Below, piece by piece: positions 1-11,210 of a stretch of DNA of 64,000 bases (positions within the stretch are counted from its first letter, which is position 1; each line of letters starts with the position of its first letter). Where the stretch lies: contig JAMYHX010000082.1 in NCBI GenBank assembly GCA_025529335.1, positions 1 to 64,000 of the forward strand, written 5' to 3'. Source of the DNA: Rhizopus sp. PT2906 (lineage: Eukaryota > Mucoromycota > Mucoromycetes > Mucorales > Rhizopodaceae). Made by a program: the position numbers and the translations under genes. Below the pieces are notes generated by a model. It saw only the letters and a list, made by a program, of their open reading frames with translations. It did not search any database and had not been told where the DNA came from.

Positions 1-742
1 GCAAATCCGACAGGCTTCCAGGGTTCCTTTTCATTAGCTGCGTGTTTCGTTTCAACGTGTAACATTTTTCAGAAATGCTATAGCCTTCATTTACTAGCCA
101 ATGTACCACTTCTTCTTGCTGCTTCTGTTCCTGTTTTTGTTGCATAGGTTCTTCATTTATAAAGAAGTATTCCGCAGTTCGATGTGGATGATGGTCAATA
201 GATAGATCCGAAGGGATACGCTCGTCGTCAGATCCTTCCTCTTCGAGAGGCGGCTGAGAAACTTTCTAAAAACACCAAACGTCAGCAATTAGAAGAATAT
301 AATAGGATGTAAACTTTAGGCATTTTACAGCATAAACGGTGTTTTTGTCACCAATAGCATATATTCTGGATGAACCAGTGGCTACTATGTTGTATTCGAT
401 TGAAGAGCTTGATTTTTTATCTTTTTTCTCCTATAAGGTAAAGCAATACACTAATTAACTATTTATGAGATTCATATTAGTATATTCATTAGTCCTTACT
501 TCATCGATTAAGTTCCTGATATGATGTTTAACGTCATTTGGAACTTTATGATTTCTTTCAATTGTATGTAAGGCGTTCAAATAACAAGCCAATAATGATT
601 TTATTTTTGTCTTTGAAGGTTTTTCTGAGTTGAAGGTATTCGTGAAATTCTGAAAGCTCCAATTAGAACATGGATTATCAGCGAAGTATTTCAAATGTTC
701 ATCGTTTCCGTTGTAAGGGAATTTGTACTTGTTCATATGCAT
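1..742 (-). CDS. Unknown protein, 5' part, truncated by window edge
   Basis: Three exons on the minus strand read open: 742-500, 430-329 and 265-1, with introns 431-499 and 266-328 that have good GTAAGG/GTAAAA donors and TATAG/TTTAG acceptors. The start is the ATG at 742. A pyrimidine-rich stretch ending in CAG just upstream could be the acceptor of a 5' leader intron. The N-terminal part is rich in Asn, Lys and Thr. The middle exon has a Lys/Ser-rich linker, and the third exon is acidic and then Gln-rich (MQQKQEQKQQEE) before the window ends. I do not recognise the family and see no domain motif. The consistent frame across two introns argues for a real gene. Confidence 0.55.
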
Positions 743-1849
743 AATATTCTGAGTGAAGAAGAAGGAAAATATAGAAAAGAAAAAGAACTACAACGAAATA
801 AGGGGGGTATTTCATTTTATAATCTGTGTGCAACGACTCACAGTAGAAATAAAGCTTTTAGATCACAATTGCAGCAATAGGGTCGGTCATTTATTTATCC
901 CCAATCTTCTTTTCAATTTAATATAAGTTCCTATGCATTATCCAATAAACTTTAGTCCATTACCATATCGTTGTTATACTTAGAATATCCATCTATTTCC
1001 TCTTCTCATTCACCTATACTTACTCTCAAGCGCCTCGCTCTTACTTCTTATATTATCTTCTGTAGATCAACCTTCAGTCTGTTGATATCATCCTCCCTTG
1101 GCCTTTTTAGCTGTATTATCCAGCACCTTAAACCATGTAAGATCTTTCTCCCTTCCCCTTCATTGATGTGCCTACAACTATTTACAGTGTATTTGGATCA
1201 ATGTTAACTGTATGATTCCAACTTATGTATCGGACTCTGTTTACCAAAATTGTAATCTTGCCCTGATCTGCACTTGTATTAAACCTTCTTGTCAAACTTT
1301 AATCGTTTTCTAATTTGGCCAAGTACATTTAATTATACATTGATTTTGAAAATTAATGTCGCGCCAAGATGTTACATTCCTGTATATTTTTATTGCAAAA
1401 ATTCAATTTTTGCGACATTTACTTTCTGGAAATACTGTACCTGAAGGTCGTCTCAAGCAATTTGCAGCATCGTATGCAAGCTCAGTGGTCGCAAAATGCA
1501 ATAACAGAGGCCTGCCTTAACTGTTTGTCAATCTGAATCTATTCACAAAGCAAATAATATAGAGGTACTGATAAGATGATTTCTCATGTAAAATGGAAAA
1601 TAGAAGAAGGTTCAGGCTTCTAATGTCTTTGTAAGTTATTATTGAGAGTCTTGTGATAAAGTCTCTTTTATTTAAATAACAGAAAGTAATTATTTATACT
1701 TTTGAAATGAGTATGTGTGTGTTTTTTTTATATGGAGCCGTAGTTCAGGTTTATTAAAGTGATGATATGGAAATGAGTATGTGTAACTACAGTCAATGAA
1801 AAGAACAATAGAGCGGATTTCAAACTAAGTTTAGCGACGATACCCATAC
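743..1849. other. Intergenic, no gene seen
   Basis: AT-rich sequence with no coding exon I can support. It contains a degenerate copy (about 1350-1437, minus orientation) of the short hairpin element that is better preserved at 8996-9098: both share the block ATTTCCAG followed by AAGTAATGTCG or a close variant. A short direct repeat of GAAATGAGTATGTGT occurs near 1705 and 1770. Confidence 0.5.
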
Positions 1850-2232
1850 TCAACGTAACATTGCCCAAGCATTGTAATTGAACCTTTTCTTTTGATTGAC
1901 TTCAGTTAAGGTGTTTTCGATATTATTGTCGTCACTAGAACCATTATCATGATAAATCTTACGTAGATCATCCAACATATCCTAAAAAAAGAAAAAGAAG
2001 CAATGTTAGATAATGCAAAATATTGGTTGTCTTGTCCGTCATCTTACATCAATTGTTGATATAAAATTAATCAAGTTTTCTAAAGGTCCTGTTCGGATTT
2101 GATTCAACGACTTGGAAAACAAAAAGAACAAGCATCCTCCAACTGGTACTTTTTTTCTTTGGTAAATTAAGCACAAAAAGTTTCCCAATGAAACCAGATA
2201 CTTGAATTATGGGCATCTTTATGAGAGGAGCA
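1850..2232 (-). pseudogene. 3' exons of an unknown gene, probably a relic
   Basis: Two blocks join cleanly on the minus strand: 2048 up to about 2232, then 1850-1981, across intron 1982-2047 (donor GTAAGATG, acceptor TTTTTAG). The second exon ends in TGA at 1850-1852 and has a Ser/Asp/Asn-rich patch and the C-terminus NYNAWAMLR. Upstream of about 2232 the frame is closed by TAA, and I could not find a convincing preceding exon before the TIR element at 2408. A separate 29-codon reading frame starting MAVGRDGKK lies at about 2357-2270. The piece is most likely the surviving 3' end of a gene truncated by insertions. The product is not recognised. Confidence 0.35.
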
Positions 2233-2407
2233 GCTTGAGAACGGATATAAGGTATTTCTTTGATAAATGTGTTTAATGACACTTAAAAGCAATGGTGGAC
2301 TTCAGCTTGTCTTTAAAATTTTTGCTACAGTTGCTTTTTTTGCCATCTCTGCCGACAGCCATCGACCATATGGTCATCAACTTGTATTATCACCTCCAAA
2401 AATAATT

Positions 2408-2770
2408 GGGAAACACTACATTCATCAAACGTTAGACTAATACTACAGGCACTACTTCTATCCTCTACTTATGATGCTATCCAACAAAACTTTTCATCAT
2501 CTTGTTTTGTTTCTTTTCAAGAAGAAAAGAAAAAAAAAGAAAGATTGTTGATTATTTATTTATTCTAGCTTTATGTTGTCAGTTTATTACCAAGGAACCA
2601 AGATCAATCACGTGTATTTACATTAATGGATATCTCACTGCACAACTTTAGCTTAGGTAAAAGCTTTAATAGTACGAAGTTGTAAAATTGAATCACAGTT
2701 AACGTCCCGAAGAAGCGCTCGTGACATTAGCCTCCTTATTGTAAATTTTCTAGTGCAGGCAGTGTTTTCC
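2408..2770 (+). mobile_element. Non-autonomous TIR element (MITE-like), copy A
   Basis: About 363 bp bounded by related inverted termini: left GGGAAACACTACATTCATCA, right (reverse complement) GGAAAACACTGCCTGCAC. It aligns over its length with copies at 29457-29845 (minus) and, in weaker form, at 26044-26397 (minus) and 36530-36803 (plus). Shared internal blocks include TATGTTGTCAG, ATCACGTGTATTTACAT, ATCTCACTGCACAAC and AGCTTAGGTA. No ORF is present. Copy A lacks the palindromic core seen in copy B. No clear target-site duplication could be read. Confidence 0.6.
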
Positions 2771-3159
2771 AAATAGTTTGACGAAAAATAAGTTGAATGC
2801 TGTTCCTAATTCAGCCTTAGTTACCTCAGATGTGGTACTATGCTCTCTGGGCTGCGCTTTTTTGTTCGTAGTTTTAAATTAATTACAAAACAATTCAAAG
2901 TTTTCTATATTCTTTGCCTCTTTACAGCTTTCTAAGGGCACTGCTCTATTTACTTTTGCTGCTTGGGTCGTGCCATATCCTCCGTCTCCATTTCGGCAGC
3001 TGAACGAAGCCTTATCCAGTGAGAGTTTATTCCCCGTCCTTTATTTTAAAAAGCCGCTGTAGATGATAGCCAAATCAAAATTAAGCTTTTGGTGTAAATG
3101 CGAGCTGGCTCCGTAATTTGAGCGTCATTTTTCATTTCTCTTTTTCTTATTCATACAAA
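2771..3159. other. Intergenic upstream of the Spo71-like gene
   Basis: No coding sequence seen. The pyrimidine-rich run just before 3160 looks like a typical fungal leader. Confidence 0.4.
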
Positions 3160-5931
3160 ATGAGCTTGGTTGAAGATAGCAAAAACGATAAGAATACACA
3201 ATATGCTCATAGGAAACAATGCTCCGTTCGAATATTCGTGGGTCCTTGGGATCTGTCAAGTCATGCAGAGCAAATGCCAGAAGAGATAAACGAGCTTTCT
3301 GTTGCTCTCCCAGAACCAGAACCAAATAACACAAGGTATAATAATACGTAAAGTAAACAGCATATATCAGTCCTGACATCTTTCCCGAATATTAGCTTAC
3401 CTCCTCCAGCCAACGTGCCTTCCCCTCCAATTATTACACCAAGCTCAGAAGGAACAAGCTTTGTCACAGCACGTTCAAAAAACACAGCCCTCAGCCCTCA
3501 GCAGTTATCGCCGTTCGATGAGATAGATTATAACGTGCTAAATACAAAGATACCACCTATAGATACCATCAGAGACCAGACAAAAACCCTTGTGGAAGAC
3601 GAAGATGATGCGATCTCAGTTGCAACAGTGAAACCTGAGAAGAGACTGCCAACACTACCTCCAACGCCTGGGCTTGCTCCACCTACAATAGCCCTATCAT
3701 CTGAAACAGCCAAGTCTTTGCCTCCGATAGTTAAAAAGAAACCGAAACAAAAGAGACGCCGAGCTCGCAATAAGGCATTAAAGTGGAAAAAGGCCGGTAC
3801 TCTCTTTGTCCCTAGTGCACAACCTAGTCAGAGCGAGAGATCAACTGCGATGAGCGCAGTACTGAAGAGGGGTCTAGTCATTTGCATGAGAAAAGTCACG
3901 GATCGAATTGGCTCTGAGCCTACGAGATATAAAGCTTCCAAAGAAAGCAAGTTTGATCTATTAGCAGAAAATTGGACACAGGTAGAACTCGTGTTGACAA
4001 GATCCTGTATTACAACGTATTCCTTTTCTGTAAGCACACAAACAAAAAAAAAAATAGTAATACCCATTACTTATCTCTCTTGCCTGTGAGCAGACATATT
4101 TTTGGCCTAATCATCGCTTAGAACATCGTATCTACTTTCAAGGGCCCAACAAGCCGAGAGACCTCGAGCTATTTCTGTTTTCACCATTGGACTATACCTT
4201 TGGGCTTCGCTTTTCATCCATGGCAGGAAAGACACCAACGACAGTTTCGATGATGTTTAAGGCAAACACGTTCCTGCAGTGTCAGGAATGGTATACCCAG
4301 TTATACAAAGTATTACCCAAAGGCGCTAAACGGCCATTTCCTTCGTACTGTGAGGTCTATATTCCCGCCATGAGCTTAACTCTCAATCTACCGTTAGAAG
4401 AAACACAGGGATGTTACGATATTACACTTGCAGACATCAAAGAAGCTGTGATGACGGTTGTTGAAGAGAGCGGATACGATGGTAAGCTTTTCTGCTTGGA
4501 CGATGACGAAATAGGTGTTTGCTGGGCAACTGAGGAAAGAGCAGAATGGGTTTACTGGACAGCATCACCAGCCAATCCGGACAAACGTATCGACTTGGCC
4601 GTCTGTCCTCAGAGTATTGAACAGACACACCGATTAGAGCTGCGTGCGATAGAACACACACCGGACCATATCATTTTGGACCAAAACGATGTCTTGAACG
4701 AGCCGTGTCCGATTGAAGGATTTCTCGTATGCGCGAGTGATTTCTTTGGGTTGGCAGCAAAAGTGACAGGGAAAATGTATTATTTTGCTTCGTTTGATCA
4801 GTACTTGGTTTATATTCCCTCAACCAAGGCGACAAAGCCTCACACAGAGAACATGGTGAATCACAAAAGTTTAGGTGAACACGTATGGTCTATCTCACCT
4901 TACACATCAAAAGCCAAACCACAGTCAGAGATGGAAGAGATAAAACGTCGAATGAAGCTACTGAGTGAGGCAAAAGGTTTGATTGATCTTACCGAGATAT
5001 CCTACGTCAAAAGACGCTTTATCGAAGAACACGGAGATATTGGTTATGAAAGTCATATTAGTCACGAACCGCTACTGGGAGGCTCAAGTCTACTGTTTAG
5101 GAAGAATCTACCATGTATCTTAGAGTTTGTGATGGAAAACGGACTGCATATTCAATTCCAGACGTACTCTCAGCATACTTGTGACATCTGGGTCAATCAT
5201 CTATCACAGCTCATCATTTACTGGAAAGCACAGAAAGAAGCAAGACGGACTATTTACCTGAATGACCATTTTGATGACCTTGTCTGGAGCGAAAAGGAGA
5301 GATCAGAAAATCATATGCGTGGAAGAGAAATTCGTATTGCTGATACGCGAATATGGAGTTACTGCTTGTACGAAAGGTGTCATGATGTCGTGGTAAGTTT
5401 AGGATATTGGCTCATAAATTAGTTCTCACTCTTGTACAGAAAACAGGAATATTATACTACAAACCTCATCATCGTGAAACCTTTTCTCAAAAGATATTTG
5501 TTTTATCAGCAAATGGGTGGCTATTATTCTTTGATGTCTTTAATCGAAACAGCACAAGGAAATCAGGCAACCATGAGCGTAAAGGCGCGATAGATATCGC
5601 AGGAAGCTATTTTTTTTCTGGTGTAGATAGTAGCAAGACAAAGAAAGGGTCCAACTCAGACGAAGGGAAGACGGTCAAGGTGTATTCTGATGGATTGACC
5701 ACAGATGATGACCAGTTGACACGCATATTCTCTATATGGAAGCCTACTCTTCGAAGATATTTTAGTCCTAAACGACAAAGACTAAGAGTCTATCGTCAAG
5801 ACCAGCAGCTTACTTCTAAAGGTGAAACGGTTACCTTTTTGGCAGAAAGCAGACAAGAAAAGGAAGAATGGATCTGTGCATTGAACAACGTGGCTGAACA
5901 TCTACAGTCTTATGTGACTAAACGTAGTTAA
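3160..5931 (+). CDS. Spo71/Mug56-like double-PH-domain protein
   Basis: Four exons: 3160-3335, 3396-4029, 4094-5392 and 5440-5931, giving 866 aa. The N-terminal about 200 residues are low complexity (Pro/Ser/Thr) with a basic patch (KKKPKQKRRRARNK). After that comes a PH-like region with the blocks HRIYFQGPNKPRDLELFLFS and LQCQEWYTQLYKVL, then a long middle region, and a C-terminal PH-like fold ending in FLAESRQEKEEWICALNNV, the typical C-terminal PH helix with Trp. This architecture matches the fungal Spo71/Mug56 group; in yeast Spo71 acts on the prospore membrane and recruits the lipid-transfer protein Vps13 (family knowledge). The start is the first in-frame ATG. The family assignment rests on recalled similarity; the PH nature of the C-terminus is surer than the Spo71 label. 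Confidence 0.6.
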
Positions 5932-6092
5932 CATGCATACTTAACTTGAGTCATATAAACCCTCTATATAATCGAGCACTCATGAATAAAGCTACTCTGA
6001 GTGTACGCGCGTCCTGTCAATGAACGTCACGTGCGTGCGTCATTTAACATCAAGTTCTTTACTTTTTTTTTTCTGTTTCTTTCAGAAACAAG

Positions 6093-6931
6093 ATGGATTT
6101 TGACGAATCTTTCCATTCAGCTCCTGTGCGTTATGCTCTTGATGAAGTAGACAGCGATGAAGAACTTGAAGATAAGATCGAGCCCAACACCATTCAAGTC
6201 ATGGTGTCCTTACCCGACACTAATTTGACTTTAATATTTGGTCTTTCAGGTCCTGGAAGTATCTATATCGACTCACTGAAGGGCTTGACATCGATTGGAA
6301 CTGTAAAATAGACATTGTATATATTGACAAGTACTAAAATAATTTTTTATTAGGTCAAGAATAGACAAGAGACAATAGCATCCATTCTTCAGATACCAAA
6401 TCAACCTATCGTGTTTGTGTCTTTTACTAAACAAATTGAAGCAAACGAATCTGTTCAGTATGTTCGATCCATCTTTGAACAATGTAGCCAGAGACTTTAC
6501 AAGGTGATCGTACTCGACTCTTTCACAACAGAAAGCGATCTTATACCACCAACCCTTCGTGTTTTACAGAGTTCAGCTTCACCTCTTGTTCAAACACTCA
6601 CTTTGTATGAAATCCCACATATGGTGACAGGACTATCTGCAGCCATCATCAATTATGTAAGTTGAATGTATGTAGCTCCATTGTTCCCCTACATTAAACT
6701 TATTTTATAAAGTGTGAAATCCATTCTATTCCATGCTACAACCTATTGACACTTCAAGAGTACGTGTATGGCAAACTATTGGTGACTGACACAACTCTAG
6801 AAGCATATAATTATGGCCTACACCAATTAGGACATGATCACCTCAACTTTGATAGTGAATTATTGCAAAAGGCACTAGAGTCTCGTCACAGTGGTCGCAT
6901 TGACGATAGCCATCATCGTCTGTATGTATAA
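6093..6931 (+). CDS. Proteasome assembly chaperone 1 (PAC1/PSMG1-like)
   Basis: Three exons, 6093-6302, 6354-6656 and 6713-6931, encode 243 aa. PAC1 pairs with PAC2 to template assembly of the 20S proteasome alpha ring in the cytosol. The N-terminus is acidic (DEVDSDEELEDK). The central beta strands precede the most conserved part, YEIPHMVTGLSAAIINYCE followed by IPCYNLLT, which corresponds to the PSMG1 block with P-N-x-V-x-G-L-x-A-A-x-L-S-Y-C. The third exon begins exactly at that Cys, so the second intron (AAAG acceptor) is well placed. Length is close to the family norm of about 250-290 aa. It is convergent with the Tom6-like gene, with stops about 115 bp apart. Confidence 0.75.
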
Positions 6932-7047
6932 CAAATAAAACCCTAACCTGTACGCAAAATGTTGTCCGTTTAAATAAAACTTTATACAATAAAGAAGTAA
7001 AAAATATACACAAAACAGAATATAATCTAGATGCTAATTGTGTGTGT

Positions 7048-7224
7048 TTAAACTGCCAAAAGTTCACCCCAGTTACGAAGGAAGACGATAGCACCAGTAA
7101 AGACTGTAAGAGAAAGAGCAATGTTGATGTTTCCTTGACGCTTTTCAGGAGAGAAAAGTTCTGATTTCACAGCTTGTAAGAATGAAGGGCTTTGTTCACC
7201 TTGCTTCAATTGACGCTTGTCCAT
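7048..7224 (-). CDS. Tom6-like small mitochondrial outer-membrane protein
   Basis: A single-exon 58-aa ORF on the minus strand, ATG at 7224 and TAA at 7048. It has a short hydrophilic N-terminus with the motif LFSPEKRQGN, then one predicted membrane span (about residues 33-50) and the tail RNWGELLAV. Size, single C-terminal anchor and the pattern S-P-E-x-R followed by the span and a W-x-x-L-L end fit Tom6, a stabilising subunit of the TOM protein-import pore. The call is by pattern only because such small proteins diverge quickly. It lies between two housekeeping genes and has its own AT-rich leader. Confidence 0.55.
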   Translation of the reverse strand: MDKRQLKQGEQSPSFLQAVKSELFSPEKRQGNINIALSLTVFTGAIVFLRNWGELLAV

Positions 7225-7506
7225 GTTTTAAGAATGAGGAATAAAGAGAGAAAAAATGTATGGAGGGGGGTATATAAAAGTCACGACTTTGCTACTTGAG
7301 ATTAAATTTTTTAAGCCAATTAAATTTAACCTAAGATTTGCACTAACTCAGTAGTGCATTTACTCTCTCAGTATTCATGTTGCCTGGAGGTATTATCAAG
7401 AGTCTAAATATGATAAAAAAAAAAACGACAATGTCCTCTATATAGACTATATGCGATTTAGTATAGAGCCATGGTTTATATTTAGAGAGTATATCATGCT
7501 TTTATT

Positions 7507-8903
7507 CTATGCAATTTCTTCAATAATCAAGTCTTCATCTTCTTCTTCTTTTTGTTCTTTAATTTCTGTAATTTCTGGTGCTTCTTCATCACGAATAAGC
7601 ATATCTACAATAGTAACACATTTTTCCTTTATGTCTTCTTCAACTTCTTGTGCATGAAGACGTTGAATTACACGGTACACTTGTTTCTTACGCAAGTACT
7701 CTCGACCATATCGTGTTGTTGTCAACAAGATGACTGCTTCAACAAGCATGGCTCTTAGCAGAGGATCTGTTTCACGTTTCTATACATAAGAAGTGTTAGC
7801 AGTATACTTTTTTATTTCCTTCATGTGCACATATACCTTGTCATCACCTAACAACTGAATTTCCTCTGGAAATTGCTCGAATTCGTCCATATCATATTCC
7901 TCGTTACCACACAATGGCAGCAAAATGAAGGGGAGAGCGTTGATCTTGTCTACGTCCAAAAGTCTTTCATGTTCTCGTGTTTCAAAGCAACAGTTTTTCA
8001 AAACGGAATCAATACCGCCACGACGAATTACATTAGGATCTTCGCTGAATATCTGTAACTTAGTGAGAGGCGAGAGTTGGTCTGCTTCTGAAGGCTCAAT
8101 CATAAAGACTCTGCCAAGACGAATGCTGGATACGTTGGAGAATACGCTTGCCAAAAAGTGAAATTCAGCTTCAGGATTGTATTCCTTTTTGTATCCTTTA
8201 TGGAACACTTCCACTAAATGATCTAACAAGCGTGTTGACTTGCTTAATCCTTCGAGTGGTTCGACCTTTCCTTGAATAATTTTGACACATGTTGATTCAT
8301 ACTTAGTCATATTAGATAACAACATACAAGCAAGATCTGCCAATACAGATTTAGGGTTCTAATATGATATCAGTTCAGCTTCTCTCTTTTTCTTTACGCT
8401 CACTAAGCGGACTTACTGTGATTAATAAGCAAATGTACTTGATGAAACTGTCATCGTCCAACTCTTGTTGAACTGAAGAATCACTGGATAAATTGATTAA
8501 ACAACGAAGTGCATCGTGTGCAGTGATCTAGGATGGGTTAAGAGAGAAGAGAAAGGCTGTTTTCTACTATGACTTACAGGATCCTCACGGCAAAGAGCCT
8601 TCATATCTTTACAAACTGCCTGTCTTTGTTCAATCAAGATATGACGATACTGATTACCATTGGGTGTGTATGGAACAAGGTGATGCAGTGCAATAGCTCT
8701 AATCTATTATAAGTTCTTTTTTTTTAGCAAAGTGAAGGTGGCTTTCAAACAAAGGAGGACATAATTTTATACCTCTAGAGCGGGTTGATGTAAGAAAGGA
8801 ATGAGCTAGTCAGTAATAGATTGTTAGTCGTTGTTTCTTTTTCTTCGATTGCTGTGTGTGCGTGTGTATTAAAGTAACATACTTCTCTAATTTGTTGTTC
8901 CAT
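7507..8903 (-). CDS. HGH1: HGH1, armadillo-type cofactor for eEF2 folding
   Basis: Six exons on the minus strand: 8903-8883 (7 codons), 8805-8773 (11 codons), 8703-8578, 8527-8417, 8358-7837 and 7779-7507, giving 361 aa. HGH1 helps the TRiC/CCT chaperonin fold elongation factor 2 in the cytosol. The family-specific C-terminal block is clear: LLPLCGNEEYDMDEFEQFPE, then LLTTTRYGREYLRKK, then the acidic-flanked VDMLIRDEEAPE. The N-terminal half has the helical ARM-type repeats (for example LIPFLHQPALEIRAIALHHL). The two tiny first exons are supported by perfect frame continuity and by homology-like sequence directly across the junctions. Length is slightly shorter than the usual 360-390 aa. Confidence 0.88.
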
Positions 8904-8995
8904 TGTTAAGGTGATCTATATCTTTTTTGTTCTTTTTCTTTAATATAAGGTCACAGTGACTGCTTTGAAGACTGGAGTTTAATTTCAGGCTTACG

Positions 8996-9099
8996 AGACA
9001 CACTATTTCCAGGAAGTAATGTCGCATAATTCGATAGTTTATAATGCAAAATATACACGACATCTTGAAACGACATTACTTCCTGGAATAAGTGTAATC
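8996..9099. mobile_element. Short hairpin MITE with 25-bp inverted termini
   Basis: About 100 bp with nearly perfect terminal inverted repeats: both ends read ACACT, two variable bases, then TTCCAGGAAGTAATGTCG. The core is AT-rich with no ORF. A degenerate relative lies at about 1350-1437. The position next to a dead Tc1/mariner transposase suggests, but does not show, that it was mobilised by that type of enzyme. Confidence 0.6.
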
Positions 9100-9254
9100 C
9101 TCTAGAACCAGTTTGCAAATTCTTTGAGGAGATTAAGAGAATTGGTAACCAGGAACAGGTTACCAGAGCAAGTCAGTTCCTGAACAATTGAAAGATACGT
9201 GTATAACCTTGATGTTTTATAGCTTATCTCTAATTTATATATTACATTCACAAA

Positions 9255-10142
9255 AGATTATGTCGAGAGAAAAATCAAGCATTGACGATAATTGTTCAGA
9301 AATGGGTTAAGCAGTATAGTATTTGCTCTGATAGTATTTTTGAGACTTGTAAACAAGTTGGCTGTAAATGTATCTTGGGCGAAGAGCATAAAACGGCTAT
9401 TGTCAGCTTCACTAACGCCAATTTCTCTACCGCTATTGTTGAGCTGAACATTTGTTGAAGCGACTCAACGATCTTAAAGTCTCGTGTAGCACGGTTTATA
9501 ACTTCATGAAAAGCGAATGCAACCTTTCGTTGAAGAAGACTGATTTTCATTCTATCGGAAAAAAAACAGCCCAGCAAGGACTGAGGGGCGGTACGATTAG
9601 GTTTGCAAATGGGAAAATACAGATATGAATTTTCTGACAAATTTCGTGTTTTTTGACGAGTATGCTTTTGATATCAATATGAAGCGTTCTAGGGCTTGAT
9701 TCAAAAAAGGTACCCGTGCTATTGTTACTAGGCCAACTACAAGAGCAAACACAACGTCTATTTTGGGCACTATCTCTACCGCTGGTTTGATTTCAATCTG
9801 TGAAAAAAAAAAAAAGGCCTGTGAAAAGGAGAAAAGCCTAAGGATATATAAGCTCAAGAAGTGTAACCGATCACTACATTGGTTTCTTAAAAATGACTCT
9901 CGATGAGATGGATAAATGTCATCATATGAAAAGTCATTATATAATTATGGATAATGCAGCCGTTAATACGCATGGGAACATTGGAAAGTGTATTAAATAT
10001 TGTGGATATCGATGTGTGCATCTTCCTACTTACTCTCCTGAGCTTAGCCCAATAGAACAATTCCGGGTAGCAGTAAAAAGTAAGGTTAAACGCCATAGAT
10101 TTTTGCACAAAGACACTTTATCAAAAAAGACTACGGGATGAT
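9255..10142 (+). pseudogene. Tc1/mariner-type transposase, frameshifted relic
   Basis: Reading through several frames gives an almost complete Tc1-like DDE transposase on the plus strand. Visible in order are the helix-turn-helix region (DLKVSRSTVYNFMKSECNLS near 9460-9530), the first catalytic Asp in FVFFDEYAFDINMKRSRAW near 9645-9700, the block TRPTTRANTTSILGTIS near 9727-9780, the second Asp in HYIIMDNAAVNTHGNIG near 9930-9980, and the third acidic residue in LPTYSPELSPIEQF near 10020-10065. Stops and frame changes interrupt it (for example a TGA in the RAW segment near 9700 and a poly(A) run near 9802), so it cannot encode a full enzyme. The catalytic residues are still readable, indicating moderate age. 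Clear terminal repeats of this copy were not found. Confidence 0.8.
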
Positions 10143-10615
10143 GTGCGGATGACCTTTTTCTTCATTGTTTTGTGTTTTGTTGTTTTGATGTTCCATCCTA
10201 TTTACATAAGAACACATTATCCTTTTTGTTTCCTTTTCTCCTTTTTCCTTCTTCACTCTTGATTTATACCTCTTTGTTGTACTTCAACTGTTTTTTTTTT
10301 TTTTTTTGCCAACTCTGTTTAGGTATCCTTTTCATATTATTAGTCTTATTATTTCACTAGCATTTTACAGTTGGTTTTATTAATAAATCAGAGTCATATT
10401 CCAATAACAAATCAGAGAGCTTGCAAATATGTGGAGAAAAGTCACTCTCAAGGGTTCGTTTCGCATTCTAACAAGTACTGGGATAAATGTCATAACAAAG
10501 AACCCATGCAATGGCCATCGCCTTTATCAAAACCAACAATATAGTATAGCAATCAAATAAGCATGAATCAGAAATATAATATATATTCACGGGGCCTGTA
10601 ACTTTTTGCTTTCTT

Positions 10616-10657
<42 letters not shown>

Positions 10658-10910
10658 AATATCCGCATCTCGCAGCCATCTGGAATTTACAGCGCTTCCA
10701 TTTTTTGAGTGTCGCCTCAAAGCTAACTCTGTGTTGTTAAGAGTCTTCTGAAAATGAAGTTTCGTACAAATGAAGACCAGTGTCATGCACCAGTATCATA
10801 TCACTTGTTCATTTTTGAAAATGAAACATCACTCATACGACATGTCCCAATTTGCCTCTCGATATGATCAGCCTGACGGTCAGACGTTGGATGAAACGGC
10901 GTGGAAATAT
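10143..10910. other. T-rich spacer with a long poly(T) run
   Basis: No gene is seen. Contains an almost uninterrupted T run of about 36-39 nt at about 10617-10655 and shorter T runs near 10290. Read on the minus strand the long run is a poly(A) tract, which could be the tail of a retroposed RNA, but no LINE or SINE body is recognisable next to it. The stretch 10770-10910 has an open frame with no recognisable content. Confidence 0.45.
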
Positions 10911-11188
10911 TTATGGCCAAAGAATGTAAGGTCTCACTCAGATATGCAGTGGCTTGCATCTTCAGCAATCGGGAGGTGATTCCATTAGGCTCAGGAAAAC
11001 GAGAATAATGATGCAGTGCTTAATACTTCCACATCATCTCACATTCCAATTCAATCTTCTTTGTTTCCTTCAAGAGAAAAAAAATAAGGTTTTTATTTTG
11101 GCAGAATCAATTATGTCGAAGTTCCAAATGACATGGTTTCTTTCTGTTTTTGGATGATTGAAGAGCTGACGGAGCTTTGACATCGATA
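10911..11188. repeat. Left arm of a 275-bp inverted duplication
   Basis: This segment is, apart from a small indel/substitution near 11156, the exact reverse complement of 12375-12648. It starts at TATGGCCAAAGAATG and ends at GACATCGATAAG. It equals the 3' coding end and downstream sequence of the gene in between, turned around and placed in front of it. Confidence 0.88.
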
Positions 11189-11210
11189 AGTGCAAACCAT
11201 TTCTTGGCAA

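Noticed and set aside
2067..2282. 71-aa ORF on the minus strand
   Set aside because: A different frame of the same segment splices cleanly to the 1850-1981 exon, so the long unspliced frame is a shadow.
9296..9857. Two minus-strand ORFs over the transposase relic
   Set aside because: The plus strand carries recognisable Tc1/mariner catalytic motifs, so the minus frames are shadows.
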